A stretch of 64,000 nucleotides of DNA. Origin: Phytoseiulus persimilis. Taxonomy: Eukaryota > Arthropoda > Arachnida > Mesostigmata > Phytoseiidae. The translations under genes and the position numbers were made by a program. The notes below the pieces were generated by a model that was given only the letters and a program-made list of their open reading frames with translations, made no database searches and was not told where the DNA came from. Each line of letters starts with the position of its first letter. The stretch's first letter is position 1. Below are positions 1 to 11,625 of this stretch, in pieces. Location: contig CM075104.1 of NCBI GenBank assembly GCA_037576195.1, forward strand, positions 812,775 to 876,774, given 5' to 3'.

Positions 1-1247
1 ATTCTCGGAGTTGAATCCTATTGCAGCGCAGTGAATAGAACTCCAATAATTTTCGGGATCTTTATTCCGAAGATTCTCGGAGTTGGATCCTATTGCAGCG
101 CAGTGAATAGAACTCCGATGATTCTCGGGATCTTTATCCCGAAGATTCTCGGAGTTGAGTCCTATTGCAGCGCAGTGAATAGAACTCCGATGATTCTCGA
201 ACTCCCTATCCTGAAGATTCTCGGAGTTGGATCCTATGGCAGCGCAGTGAATAGAACTCCAATAATCCTCGCGATCTTTATTCCGAAGATTCTCGGAGTC
301 GAATCCTATTGCAGCGCAGTGAATAGAACTCCAATAATTTTCGGGATCTTTATTCCGAAGATTCTCGGAGTTGAATCCTATTGCAGCGCAGTGAAAAGAA
401 TTACTATAATTTTCGGGATCTTTATTCCGAAGATTCTCGGAGTTGAACCCCATTGCAGCGCAGTGAATAGAACTCCGATAATTCTCGAGATCTTTATTCC
501 GAAGATTCTCGGAGTTGAATCCTATTGCAGCGCAGTGAAAAGAATCACTATAATTTTCGGGATCTTCATTCCGAAGATTCTCGGAGTTGAATCATATTGC
601 AGCGCAGTGAATAGAACTCCGATGATTCTCGAACTCCTTATTCTGAAGATTCTCGGGGTTGGATCCTATGGCAGCGCAGTGAATAGAACTCCAATAATCC
701 TCGGGATCTTTATTCCGAAGATTCTCGGAGTTGAATCCTATTGCAGCGCAGTGAATAGAACTCCAATAATTTTCGGAATCTTTATTCCGAAGATTCTCGG
801 AGTTGAATCCTATTGCAGCGCAGTGAAAAGAATGACTATAATTTTCGGGATCTTTATTCCGAAGATTCTCGGAGTTGAACCCCATTGCAGCGCAGTGAAT
901 AGAACTCCGATAATTCTCGAGATCTTTATTCCGAAGATTCTCGGAGTTGAATCCCATTGCAGCGCAGTGAATAGAACTCCGATGATCCTCGAACTCCTTA
1001 TTCTGAATATTCTCGGAGTTGAATCCCATTGCAGCGCAGTGAATAGAACTCAGATAATTCTCGAGATCTTTATTCCGAAGATTCTCGGAGTTGAATCCTA
1101 TTGCAGCGCAGTGAATAGAACTCCGATGATTCTCGAACTCCTTATTCCGAAGATTCTCGGAGTTGAATCCTATTGCAGCGCAGTGAATAGAACTCCAATA
1201 ATTTTCGGGATCTTTATTCCGAAGATTCTCGGAGTTGGATCCTATTG
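1..1247 (+). repeat. 72-bp satellite array
   Basis: Head-to-tail repeat with a 72-base period, about 17 copies, recognised by the recurring ATTCTCGGAGTTGAATCC and GCAGCGCAGTGAATAGAA blocks. Because 72 is a multiple of 3 the array is open in several frames and gives a 24-residue peptide repeat. I treat that as a by-product, not a gene. The array starts before base 1 and runs into the N gap. Related single units occur in the large palindrome at 30530-30640, 43437-43500 and 46345-46460. Confidence 0.95.
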
Positions 1248-1437
1248 NNNNNNNNNNNNNNNNNNNNNNNNNNNNNNNNNNNNNNNNNNNNNNNNNNNNN
1301 NNNNNNNNNNNNNNNNNNNNNNNNNNNNNNNNNNNNNNNNNNNNNNNNNNNNNNNNNNNNNNNNNNNNNNNNNNNNNNNNNNNNNNNNNNNNNNNNNNNN
1401 NNNNNNNNNNNNNNNNNNNNNNNNNNNNNNNNNNNNN
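1248..1437. other. assembly gap (190 N)
   Basis: A run of N separates the 72-bp satellite from the Helitron coding region. The helicase part of the Helitron would be expected in or beyond this gap on the minus strand. What follows on the far side is satellite, so the element is either truncated here or the gap is underestimated. Confidence 0.99.
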
Positions 1438-4400
1438 GGTCCACGAACATTGACTAACAGCAAACGCAAGAAAAAGCATTCTTGGTTATTTGGGTGTACC
1501 GTGTACAGGCGACCCAAGGCGTCGGAAGAATATAGATTCGGAACCCCAACCACGGGTACACCTTTTCTGCGGCGTTGGAATTTCTTCGCTGATGGATTCC
1601 ATGTGAAGTATTTCGGCACTTCTGAATAGAGTAACGTCCTCGCGAAAGAATCATCGCCACACAATGAAAAAAATGCAGTCAAGGTGGTTTGCGGCGGTGA
1701 AGATGCTTGTGCTTGAAGATTTCGAGATGTGAAATACACACGCTGTCCATTTTCGAGGTGTACTGCCAAATGGACTACAGTCGGATGACGTTCATGGATC
1801 GGGAAAGCAAAAATTCGCCAGATAGCTTCCTGGCTGCATATGTAGCGTCCTAATTGGTATTGATTGAGTTCATCGATGGGTTCGGAGTCGCTTCTCAGTT
1901 CCAAGATCGCCATGTCGCTCCCCTTGTTAACGTACTTGCAGATGTACTTTATCGATTTGACTGAATTGCAATACTCAACATTAATGTGCGCTTTGAAAGT
2001 TTTCGAGAGCAATGGTGAATACGGTACGATCCAGCGATTGTCGATGCGAACCAATCTGTTGCGAATTCTCAGAACAGCGAGTCTGCCACCATCTTCAGGA
2101 GAGCGTCGACGGTAGAGTGGGTATCCATCGTTTCCAGTTATTGTTTCGGCATGAAGGTTCCGTGGGTAACGTTTGGTACACTTCCCATCCTTCATGCACG
2201 GACAGTTTCTATTTTCTGCACCGCAGGGACCATGGATCATGTTTTTAGTGACTATTTCAAACAAATCCGGATCGGTGTTGACATCTGGGATTTCAGCCGA
2301 GATAATTTCGTCGATTTGGTCTGTTGTAATTTTGTTCATCAACCAGATCAATATATGTGCATGTGGCAAACCTCGTTTCTGCCACTCGATGGAATACATC
2401 CAACAACGTGTTTCTCCAAAAACATGATATTTGACGATAAAATCCATCAGAGATTTCAATTTCCGCTTGAACACGCGGGAGACGATGTCAGGGCGATCAG
2501 CGGAAGATTGTCCAGGCAACAGAAGTTCTTTAATTTCGGTCCAAGTAGGATTGCAGGTAAAAGTGATGAATAAATCCGGACGACCGTATGCTCTTACATA
2601 CGTCATTGCGTCCTGTGCATACTCATGCATATGGCGTGGACTTCCTGTGAAAGTCGAGGGCAAGATGACCATTCTTCCCAAGCTGGCGGCGTTCACGTTA
2701 CCATCGGAAGCAACGGCATCACGCAGATGGATATACTGTTCGGAACGTAACTTGGTCTGATTGCAGCGGATGAAGAGGAGTCGCTCAGATTCAATTTTCA
2801 CGTACATATCGACAGCATATTGATGGAACAATTGTCGACACTTCAAAATATGGTTCTCGACGTTGTCTCGAACCATCAATCGATACGCATAGTAATTCAT
2901 AGCGCTAACTTTTTTCCCCTCGATTTCCTCTCCAGTCAATGGGTTCCTCATTTTTATACCAAAATGGTATCCGTCTTCGCCTTCCCAAAAGAGAATCGGA
3001 TACTGTAGAGCGTCATAGGAGCGATGCGTTTCGGAGACTCGGTTGAGATTACCATCATCTCGGCGTCGAATGATTATATCACGGCGGTCGATTTCTTGTT
3101 GACCAATCACGACAATCGCTACTTCATCCATCGTTGGAGCGTTATACCTTCTTTCATGTTCGCCAGCTGGAGTTTTGTCAGCTCGAATAACAACAGCATA
3201 ATTATCAGCAGGCATTCGCTCGAGTGCGGTTCCGAATAGTCGAACTAACCGGTTGTGAGTGTGGAATAAATCTTGTAGGGCAGTGATGATTTCTCGTCTT
3301 GCATCCGCATTCAGTTGACACCGTTGATCGAGTTCTTGATCTGTAGCTCCCATGAAATAAATTTGGAGGAACTTGTGCCCCGAAGATGGCAAAGGCAGAA
3401 GTGATCCGGCGCGATGATAAACTTGACCTTGCACTCTGAACGTTGGCATGTAGCCATCTCGCACGACTCTCGTTGCCCCAAATGAGGTCATTTGGAAACA
3501 GGAATTATATTTTCTGATATTGGTCAAAAAATGTTTGGAGACAGTCCCTGAGCCGGATACGAACGTTGACAACGGTTCTGGGGGTGCATGCAGATCGGGC
3601 AGACTTACTTTTCCACTGGCACAGCACAGTCCAGGTAATTCATTTTCGAATTTCAATGCACGGCAAAATCTGCACAGCTTGTTCATGTTCCCAATTTTGA
3701 CGCTCGGATGCGAACTGTAATCATTCCCGGGCGAATAATCGAAAGCAGCCAACCTCAATTGAATGCTTCGCGCTTCTCTGGACCGAACATTGCGACTTCT
3801 GTCAGCCTCCGTTCGCCTCCTCCTACGTTCAACACATTCAGAGGAACGGATTCGCGTAGTGCGTTCTCGTTGGGTGCCCAATCTCGATGCCCGCTGTCCG
3901 GTATCTTCCAGGGTACGGGCTTGCGTGGTGCGTTCTCGTTGAGTGCCCAATCTCGATGCTCGCTGTTGGGTATCTTCTTCGGCACGGGCTTGCGCGTTGC
4001 GTTCTCGTAGAGTACCCAATCTCGATGCTCGCTGTTGGGTATCTTCTTCGGCACGGGCTTGCGCGTTGCGTTCTCGTAGAGTACCCAATCTCGATGCTCG
4101 CTGTTGGGTATCTTCTTCGGCACGGGCTTGCGCGTTGCGTTCTCGTAGAGTACCCGATCTCGATGCTCGCTGTTGGGTATCTTCTTCGGCACGGGCTTGC
4201 GCGTTGCGTTCTCGTAGAGTACCCAATCTCGATGCTCGCTGTTGGGTATCTTCTTCGGCACGGGCTTGCGCGTTGCGTTCTCGGAGAGTACCCAATCTCA
4301 ATGCGCGTTGTTGGGTATCTTCTTCAGCACGGGCTTGCGCGTTGCGTCCTCGTAGAGTACCCAATCTCAATGCGCGTTGTTGGGTATCTTCTTCGGCACG

Positions 4401-4808
4401 GGCTTGCGCACTTCGTTCTCGTAGAGTACCCAATCTCAATGCGCGTTGTTGGGTATCTTCTTCGGCACGGGCTTGCGCGTTGCGTTCTCGTAGAGTACCC
4501 AATCTCAATGCGCGTTGTTGGGTATCTTCTTCGGCACGGGCTTGCGCGTTGCGTTCTCGTAGAGTACCCAATCTCGATGCTCGCTGTTGGGTATCTTCTT
4601 CGGCACGGGCTTGCGCACTTCGTTCTCGTTGAGTGCTCAATCTCGATGCGCGTTGTTCGTCACTTTCATTCTCGCGAACTTCCGTGGTTTGAGTCCTCGA
4701 AGTTGCCAATCTCACCTCACATTCCTCGTCAGTTTCAGAAGCCCTTCGAGCTCTTTTCCTTCGAGCATCCGATGTGCTCCGGGATAAGTTTCGACGCTTC
4801 GGAGGCAT
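1438..4808 (-). CDS. Helitron A Rep protein, C-terminally truncated
   Basis: Rolling-circle replication initiator of a Helitron. The open frame runs from the first real ATG (4808; upstream in-frame codons begin at a TTG) into the N gap, about 1120 codons. Order: basic N-terminus, twelve 23-residue charged repeats (residues about 55-335), a Cys-rich putative zinc finger (CRFCRALKF, then CC), the Helitron N-terminal domain, the HUH motif region with GLPHAHILIW (near 2360), and the catalytic Tyr region YICKYVNKG (near 1935). Family knowledge: HUH binds metal and the Tyr nicks DNA. A SF1/Pif1 helicase domain normally follows but is absent here, cut by the gap. The open frame has no internal stops, so this part may be recent. 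Both Rep motifs look intact. Confidence 0.9.
3840..4665 (-). repeat. 69-bp in-frame tandem repeat inside Helitron Rep
   Basis: Twelve near-identical 69-base units within the Helitron A coding region encode 23-residue repeats of the type RASRLGTLRERNAQARAEED. They are highly charged, rich in Arg, Glu and Gln, and probably helical. Units differ by single substitutions such as ASR/ALR and ERN/ERS. The homogeneity suggests recent expansion or gene conversion. Confidence 0.9.
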
Positions 4809-5082
4809 TTCAAACTCAAATAGATCCAACTGTTCCGATATTCACTTCACTTCGTCAATTATGCTCGGCGTGCTCACGGCCACCAAGCTATCTGCCTCAT
4901 GGGAAGTTCAGGTTCGCATGCGGCTCTCTTTAACTCCAAGACGACGCTGGATGAGAGAGCGGCGCGCTCCATTTGGGCTCACTTTCTGCAGCTCCATGTA
5001 GAGGGCGCTTCGGTGCTCTTTTAAGAATGAGCGGGTCTGTATCATAAGACTTCCGGCCAAGATGGCGGCCGGAGGTCGCCCC
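4809..5082. other. unassigned spacer
   Basis: Region between the Helitron start codon and the 45-bp array. I see no coding or structural feature apart from a short GC-rich inverted motif near 5055-5075 (CCGGCCAAGATGGCGGCCGG) just before the first monomer. Confidence 0.6.
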
Positions 5083-8000
5083 TCCAGAGTTGGAAAGTAA
5101 TGCTCAGATTGGCCCCGGAATCACCCCTCCAGAGTTGGAAAGTAATGCTCAGATTGGTCCCGGGATCACCTCTCCAGAGTTGGAAAGTAATGGCCAGATC
5201 GGTTCCGGAATCACCCCTCCAGAGTTGGAAAGTAATGGCCAGATTGGTCTCGGAATCACCCCTCCAGAGTTGGAAAGTAATGGCCAGATTGGTCTCGTAA
5301 TCACCCCTCCAGAGTTGGAAACTAATGGCCAGATTGGTCTCAGAATCACCCCTCCAGAGTTGGAAAGTAATGGCCAGATTGGTCTTGGAATCACCCCTCC
5401 AGAGTTGCAAAGTAATGGCCAGATTGGTCTCGGAATCACCCCTCCAGAGTTGGAAAGTAATGGCCAGATTGGTCTCGGAATCACCCCTCCAGAGTTGGGA
5501 AGTAGTGGCCTTATTGGTCTCGGAATCATCCCTCCAGAGTTGGAAACTAATGGCCAGATTGGTCTCAGAATCACCCCTCCAGAGTTGGAAAGTAATGGCC
5601 AGATTTGTCTTGGAATCACCCCTCCAGAGTTGCAAAGTAATGGCCAGATTGGTCTCGGAATCACCCCTCCAGAGTTGGAAAGTAATGGCCAGATTGGTCT
5701 CGGAATCACCCCTCCAGAGTTGGGAAGTAGTGGCCTTATTGGTCTCGGAATCACCCCTCCAGAGTTGGAAACTAATGGCCAGATTGGTCTCGTAATCACC
5801 CCTCCAGAGTTGGAAACTAATGGCCAGATTGGTCACAGAATCACCCCTCCAGAGTTGGAAACTAATGGCCAGATTGGTCTTGGAATCACCCCTCCAGAGT
5901 TGGAAAGTAATGGCCAGATTGGTCTCGGAATCACCCCTCCAGAGTTGGAAAGTAATGGCCAGATTGGTCTCGGAATCACCCCTCCCGAGTTGGGAGGTAA
6001 TGCTCAGATTGGTCTCAGAATCAACCCTCCAGAGATGGAAAGTTATGGCCAGATTGGTCTCGGAATCACCCCTCCAGAGTTGGAAATTAATGGTCAGATT
6101 GGTCCCGGAATCACCCCTCCAGAGTTGGAAAGTAATGCTCAGATTGGCCCCGGAATCACCCCTCCAGAGTTGGAAAGTAATGCTCAGATTGGTCCCGGGA
6201 TCACCCCTCCAGAGTTGGAAAGTAATGGCCAGATCGGTTCCGGAATCACCCCTCCAGAGTTGGAAAGTAATGGCCAGATTGGTCTCGGAATCACCCCTCC
6301 AGAGTTGGAAAGTAATGACCAGATTGGCCTCGGAATCACCTCTCTAAAGTTGGAAAGTAATGGCCAGATTGGTACCGGAATCACCCCTCCAGAGTTGGAA
6401 ACTAATGGCCAGATTGGTCTCGGAATCACCCCTCCAGAGTTGGAAAGTGATGGCCAGATTGGTCACAGAATCACCCCTCCAGAGTTGGAAAGTAATGGCC
6501 AGATTGGTCTTGGAATCACCCCTCCAGAGTTGGAAAGTAATGGCCAGATTGGTCTCGGAATCACCCCTCCAGAGTTGGAAACTAATGGCCAGATTGGTCT
6601 CAGAATCACCTCTCCAGAGTTGGAAAGTAATGCTCAGATTGGCCCCGGAATCACCCCTCCAGAGTTGGAAAGTAATGCTCAGATTGGTCCCGGGATCACC
6701 TCTCCAGAGTTGGAAAGTAATGGCCAGATCGGTTCCGGAATCACCCCTCCAGAGTTGGAAAGTAATGGCCAGATTGGTCTCGGAATCACCCCTCCAGAGT
6801 TGGAAAGTAATGGCCAGATTGGTCTCGTAATCACCCCTCCAGAGTTGGAAACTAATGGCCAGATTGGTCTCAGAATCACCCCTCCAGAGTTGGAAAGTAA
6901 TGGCCAGATTGGTCTTGGAATCACCCCTCCAGAGTTGCAAAGTAATGGCCAGATTGGTCTCGGAATCACCCCTCCAGAGTTGGAAAGTAATGGCCAGATT
7001 GGTCTCGGAATCACCCCTCCAGAGTTGGGAAGTAGTGGCCTTATTGGTCTCGGAATCATCCCTCCAGAGTTGGAAACTAATGGCCAGATTGGTCTCAGAA
7101 TCACCCCTCCAGAGTTGGAAAGTAATGGCCAGATTTGTCTTGGAATCACCCCTCCAGAGTTGCAAAGTAATGGCCAGATTGGTCTCGGAATCACCCCTCC
7201 AGAGTTGGAAAGTAATGGCCAGATTGGTCTCGGAATCACCCCTCCAGAGTTGGGAAGTAGTGGCCTTATTGGTCTCGGAATCACCCCTCCAGAGTTGGAA
7301 ACTAATGGCCAGATTGGTCTCGTAATCACCCCTCCAGAGTTGGAAACTAATGGCCAGATTGGTCACAGAATCACCCCTCCAGAGTTGGAAACTAATGGCC
7401 AGATTGGTCTTGGAATCACCCCTCCAGAGTTGGAAAGTAATGGCCAGATTGGTCTCGGAATCACCCCTCCAGAGTTGGAAAGTAATGGCCAGATTGGTCT
7501 CGGAATCACCCCTCCCGAGTTGGGAGGTAATGCTCAGATTGGTCTCAGAATCAACCCTCCAGAGATGGAAAGTTATGGCCAGATTGGTCTCGGAATCACC
7601 CCTCCAGAGTTGGAAATTAATGGTCAGATTGGTCCCGGAATCACCCCTCCAGAGTTGGAAAGTAATGCTCAGATTGGCCCCGGAATCACCCCTCCAGAGT
7701 TGGAAAGTAATGCTCAGATTGGTCCCGGGATCACCCCTCCAGAGTTGGAAAGTAATGGCCAGATCGGTTCCGGAATCACCCCTCCAGAGTTGGAAAGTAA
7801 TGGCCAGATTGGTCTCGGAATCACCCCTCCAGAGTTGGAAAGTAATGACCAGATTGGCCTCGGAATCACCTCTCTAAAGTTGGAAAGTAATGGCCAGATT
7901 GGTACCGGAATCACCCCTCCAGAGTTGGAAACTAATGGCCAGATTGGTCTCGGAATCACCCCTCCAGAGTTGGAAAGTAATGGCCAGATTGGTCACAGAA

Positions 8001-8835
8001 TCACCCCTCCAGAGTTGGAAAGTAATGGCCAGATTGGTCTTGGAATCACCCCTCCAGAGTTGGAAAGTAATGGCCAGATTGGTCTCGGAATCACCCCTCC
8101 AGAGTTGGAAACTAATGGCCAGATTGGTCTCAGAATCACCTCTCCAGAGTTGGAAAGTAATGGCCAGATTGGTCTTGGAATCACCCCTCCAGAGTTGCAA
8201 AGTTATGGCCAGATTGGTCTCGGAATCACCCCTCCAGAGTTGGAAATTAATGCTCAGATTGGTCTCAGAATCAACCCTCCAGAGATGGAAAGTTATGGCC
8301 AGATTGGTCTCGGAATCACCCCTCCAGAGTTGGAAATTAATGCTCAGATTGGTCCCGGAATCACCCCTCCAGAGTTGGAAAGTAATGCTCAGATTGGCCC
8401 CGGAATCACCCCTCCAGAGTTGGAAAGTAATGCTCAGATTGGTCCCGGGATCACCCCTCCAGAGTTGGAAAGTAATGGCCAGATCGGTTCCGGAATCACC
8501 CCTCCAGAGTTGGAAAGTAATGGCCAGATTGGTCTCGGAATCACCCCTCCAGAGTTGGAAAGTAATGACCAGATTGGCCTCGGAATCACCTCTCTAAAGT
8601 TGGAAAGTAATGGCCAGATTGGTACCGGAATCACCCCTCCAGAGTTGGAAACTAATGGCCAGATTGGTCTCGGAATCACCCCTCCAGAGTTGGAAAGTAA
8701 TGGCCAGATTGGTCACAGAATCACCCCTCCAGAGTTGGAAAGTAATGGCCAGATTGGTCTTGGAATCACCCCTCCAGAGTTGGAAAGTAATGGCCAGATT
8801 GGTCTCGGAATCACCCCTCCAGAGTTGGAAACTAA
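5083..8835 (+). repeat. 45-bp minisatellite array with higher-order repeats
   Basis: About 83 tandem copies of a 45-base monomer containing CCCCTCCAGAGTTGGAAAGT and CAGATTGGTCTCGGAATCAC. Variants mark a higher-order unit: the block starting at 5101 recurs at 6631, a 1530-base (34-monomer) spacing. A later 720-base (16-monomer) step recurs at 7665 to 8385. The period is a multiple of 3 and the monomer lacks stops in several frames, producing long open frames on both strands (one of 1249 codons). They have no start context or domain and I do not call them genes. Confidence 0.95.
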
Positions 8836-8848
8836 CTAACAACTAAAC

Positions 8849-9000
8849 TTGGTGTGGGTGGCCTATGTCCTTCCCGGAGAGCCGCCCTACATTATGCAGT
8901 TTGTTCCAAGTCGATCCGATCAATACCGGAGGAGCCTATTGAGGACAAACAAACATACATACATACATACATACAAACAAACAGACCCTGGATTTTTATA
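8849..9000 (+). repeat. LINE-type 3' tail repeat, copy 1 (interrupted by Tigger)
   Basis: Contains GTGGCCTATGTCCTTCCCGG, TTTGTTCCAAGTCGATCCGA and a tail of AAAC/ATAC microsatellite, then GACCCTGGATTTTTATA. The same block recurs at 11484-11625. The tail style (AAAC repeats then TTTTATATATATAGA) resembles 3' ends of RTE-like LINEs; that assignment is inference. The Tigger element sits in its TATATA end, and the remainder continues at 11290. Confidence 0.7.
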
Positions 9001-11289
9001 CAGTCGACCACGCTTATAAGAGACAGGTCGGGAAATCGAATGAAGTCTCTTATACGCGGTTTCTCTCTTATAACCGAGGTGAGCTCGTTTTTCATGAATC
9101 TGACGGTTTGCACAGCCTGTGAATGTGATAACTGGCGTCCAGAAGATGAAACATTTCGTGTCGATAACAATATGCTGGTTTATTTTATTATAGTAACTCT
9201 CATATCCTCGGTTCTGTTATTTGTATTATATCTCGAGATCGAGTTCCGGAACTCTACCGGAAGAAGTGCGTTATTCTACTCTGAACACGCATCTTGAGAA
9301 TTCTGGTCTGAATTATGTTCTCAACGGCGTAAAACTCCTCGAAGCTCTCCACGTTCTCTTCCATGAATCTCCTGACAACGGACAACGCTTGCAGAACATC
9401 TGTTGTCGCAACAGGCGGCACGAAGGGTTCTTCCTCGGCTTCCGTTGCCCGGAGTTCTCCACCCTCGCATTGGCCCGCACTCGACTGCGTGACCGCTTCA
9501 CAGATCTCCGAATCACTCAGCATTCCGAAACATTCAGCGTCATCATCAATGTCGACGAAGGCTGCGAAGTGCTCGTCGGTCATGCCCTGCGGGGCGGGTA
9601 CTTCTATTTGGACTTCATCCTCGTTTTCTTCATTCTCGGAATCCTCACTTTTGCTGAACTTGGCCTTCCGGAAGCAGTTTCGAATTGTTGTCGCCGTGAC
9701 CAAACACCATGAGCGCTTCAGCAGATGGAGAGCCTGCAGAACGTCGATCGACTTGACCGATGACTCCATGTTCTTTCCTGCTGCCAAATCACTGAGGATC
9801 ATTCGCATGATCTGGGTGCGGTAGTGTGCTTTCGCGGATCGAATGATGCCTTGGTCTAGAGGCTGAATCAACGACGTTGTATTCGGCGGCATGAAAACAA
9901 TCTGTATGTTTTTCAGAAGTGCTGATGGATCAAGCTTGTGGCAAGTTGCATTGTCGCAGAAGAGGAGAATTTTGCGGTCGCCAAGCTGCCGATCCCATTT
10001 TCGGAGTATCTCCGACCAGATCCAGTTCGTCATCCATGCGTTCGCGCTACTATAGTAGCGAACGGGTGGAGTGCCTCGAGAAAAGCAACGTGGATTCTTG
10101 AATTTTCCGATTGCGAACATTTTCTTATCGGATCCGGTCGAGTTCGTTATGAACAGAACTGTCAGTCGATCTTTCGAAATCTTTACACCGGTTGGCTTCG
10201 ACCCTGACATTGCCAATGTGCCAGAGGGAGTCGCTTTGTAGAACAGCCCACTTTCATCGGCGTTGTAAATTTCCTCGGGATCGATCCCTGCCACGATCGA
10301 AGGGTACACTTTCCGGATCCACTCTGTCGCAGCTCCATGGTCTGCTCCTGAGCGTTCTCCAGAGGCTTTGATGAACTTGATGCCGTGCCTTTTCTTGAAT
10401 CGATGCAACCAGCCCTCGTTGGCATCGAAGTCTGAAATACCCAGCTGCGAAGCCAACTGCGCAGCTTTCTCTTTCAGCAACACGCCTGAGATAGGAACAT
10501 TTTGCACACGCATTTGCTGGAACCAGGTCAAAACAGCTTCGTGAACATCTTCATTCTTACTCATGCGTTTTCTTTTGCGGTTTAACTCGTTGTCTTCTGA
10601 TGAGAGTCTCCTGAGAGTTGTTTCGGCTTGCTTGCACTTGAATACCGATGACCTTCCAACTCCAAACTTCTTGACCGCTTCATCAGGAGTATGTGTTTTG
10701 AGGTAGTCCAGCAACTCTATCTTCTCCATGAGGTTGAGAGTCTTTCGCGAGGACATCTTGGCTTAACCGTTGCGGAGCGATTCTGCTTTACCGTTGTGGA
10801 TTGGTTCGAACTTGCCGGTGCTATCAGCCACCAATAACAATCGCGGATTTGGCGCGTAAATGTGCGCTCTCGAAGAGGTAGTGACGCACGATCATGGACC
10901 CATATTTGGAAGCTTTGGAGCTGCACCTCGAATCAGATCGGGTTCTCTGGTTCTCCTGAACCCCTCGTGATGCCCCCACCCCTCACCCCATTTTCATCCT
11001 AAGAGAACAGATACGTTTCCAGAAGGTGAGCTTCTCGGATTTGTCTCTGTGAGCCCGTTGAGCCACCCAATGACGTCGTTCTCTTTTACGCGGGGTTTTT
11101 GGCACGACCATGCTCGGGGATGGGAGTTCGGGAAATGTCCCTTATAACCGAGTTTCTCTTACACACGAGTCTCTTATAAGCGGGTTTTCCTAGCATGAAG
11201 ACCTATGAGAGCTGAAATGAGGAAATCTGAAGGGTCTCTTATAGGCGGTTTTCTCTTATAAGCGTGTCTCTTATAAGCGTGGTCGACTG
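9001..11289 (-). mobile_element. complete Tigger (pogo-like) DNA transposon
   Basis: Bounded by terminal inverted repeats: CAGTCGACCACGCTTATAAG at the left and its reverse complement at the right end, with TA on both sides (8999-9000 and 11290-11291). The TA duplication and CAGT ends fit the Tc1/mariner superfamily, Tigger/pogo group. The element is 2289 bp and holds one intact minus-strand transposase gene. Further TCTTATAAG-type motifs lie in the subterminal regions (9040-9080, 11160-11260) and may be transposase-binding subrepeats. Confidence 0.93.
9254..10756 (-). CDS. Tigger-like transposase (CENP-B HTH plus DDE_1)
   Basis: Intact 500-codon gene. Residues about 1-60 form a psq/pogo-type helix-turn-helix (LMEKIELLDYL...GVGRSSVFKC). 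Residues about 75-145 form a CENP-B type HTH (ISDFDANEGWLHRFKKRHGI). A DDE_1 catalytic domain follows, with acidic residues visible in YNADESGLFY, LLFCDNATCH and LIQPLDQGIIR. The C-terminus is acidic. Length agrees with Tigger/pogo transposases. The start ATG at 10756 lies about 530 bases inside the element. No frameshift or stop is seen, so the enzyme may be functional; activity is inference. Confidence 0.93.
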   Translation of the reverse strand: MSSRKTLNLMEKIELLDYLKTHTPDEAVKKFGVGRSSVFKCKQAETTLRRLSSEDNELNRKRKRMSKNEDVHEAVLTWFQQMRVQNVPISGVLLKEKAAQLASQLGISDFDANEGWLHRFKKRHGIKFIKASGERSGADHGAATEWIRKVYPSIVAGIDPEEIYNADESGLFYKATPSGTLAMSGSKPTGVKISKDRLTVLFITNSTGSDKKMFAIGKFKNPRCFSRGTPPVRYYSSANAWMTNWIWSEILRKWDRQLGDRKILLFCDNATCHKLDPSALLKNIQIVFMPPNTTSLIQPLDQGIIRSAKAHYRTQIMRMILSDLAAGKNMESSVKSIDVLQALHLLKRSWCLVTATTIRNCFRKAKFSKSEDSENEENEDEVQIEVPAPQGMTDEHFAAFVDIDDDAECFGMLSDSEICEAVTQSSAGQCEGGELRATEAEEEPFVPPVATTDVLQALSVVRRFMEENVESFEEFYAVENIIQTRILKMRVQSRITHFFR

Positions 11290-11305
11290 TATATATAGAT
11301 GTATA

Positions 11306-11483
11306 GGATAGGTAGTGGGGAAGGATATCCGATGACGATGGGATGAGGCCCAAGAGTCTGGCTGGCGTCATAACGGGGCGGTGCACCTTATCGTCAGAAT
11401 TTGGATGCGGGTGAGAGTATGGAGGGGGTCAAACTTTGGGTAAATCGCGAGGGGGGGAGGAGGGGAGGGGGAGGGGGGAAGGG
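11306..11483 (+). other. unassigned spacer with G-rich tract
   Basis: Between the Tigger right end and the second LINE tail. No gene is seen. Bases about 11450-11484 are a run of G blocks separated by A (GGGGGGGAGGAGGGGAGGGG), a potential G-quadruplex on the plus strand. Confidence 0.6.
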
Positions 11484-11625
11484 GTGGGTGGCCTATGTCC
11501 TTCCCGGAGAGCCGTCCTACATTATGCAGTTTGTTCCAAGTCGATCCGATCAATACCAGAGGAGCCTATTGAGGACAAACAAACAAACAAACAAACAGAC
11601 CCTGGATTTTTATATATATAGACAA
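11484..11625 (+). repeat. LINE-type 3' tail repeat, copy 2
   Basis: Second copy of the 8849-9000 block, nearly identical through the AAAC microsatellite and the TTTTTATATATATAGAC end. This copy is uninterrupted and shows what the first looked like before Tigger inserted. Confidence 0.75.

Noticed and set aside
1-1247. CRISPR-like array
   Set aside because: Units are contiguous without variable spacers and the setting is eukaryotic.
31-1629. 532-codon frame across the 72-bp satellite and the N gap
   Set aside because: The period is a multiple of 3 and the frame includes 190 N. It is satellite plus antisense of the Helitron.
3887-4933. 348- and 229-codon plus-strand frames
   Set aside because: They are shadows of the 69-bp in-frame repeats of the Helitron Rep gene on the minus strand.
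5090-8839. 1249-codon open frame over the 45-bp array (and long frames on the other strand)
   Set aside because: The 45-base period lacks stops in several frames on both strands, so long ORFs arise automatically. No start context, domain or codon signal is seen.
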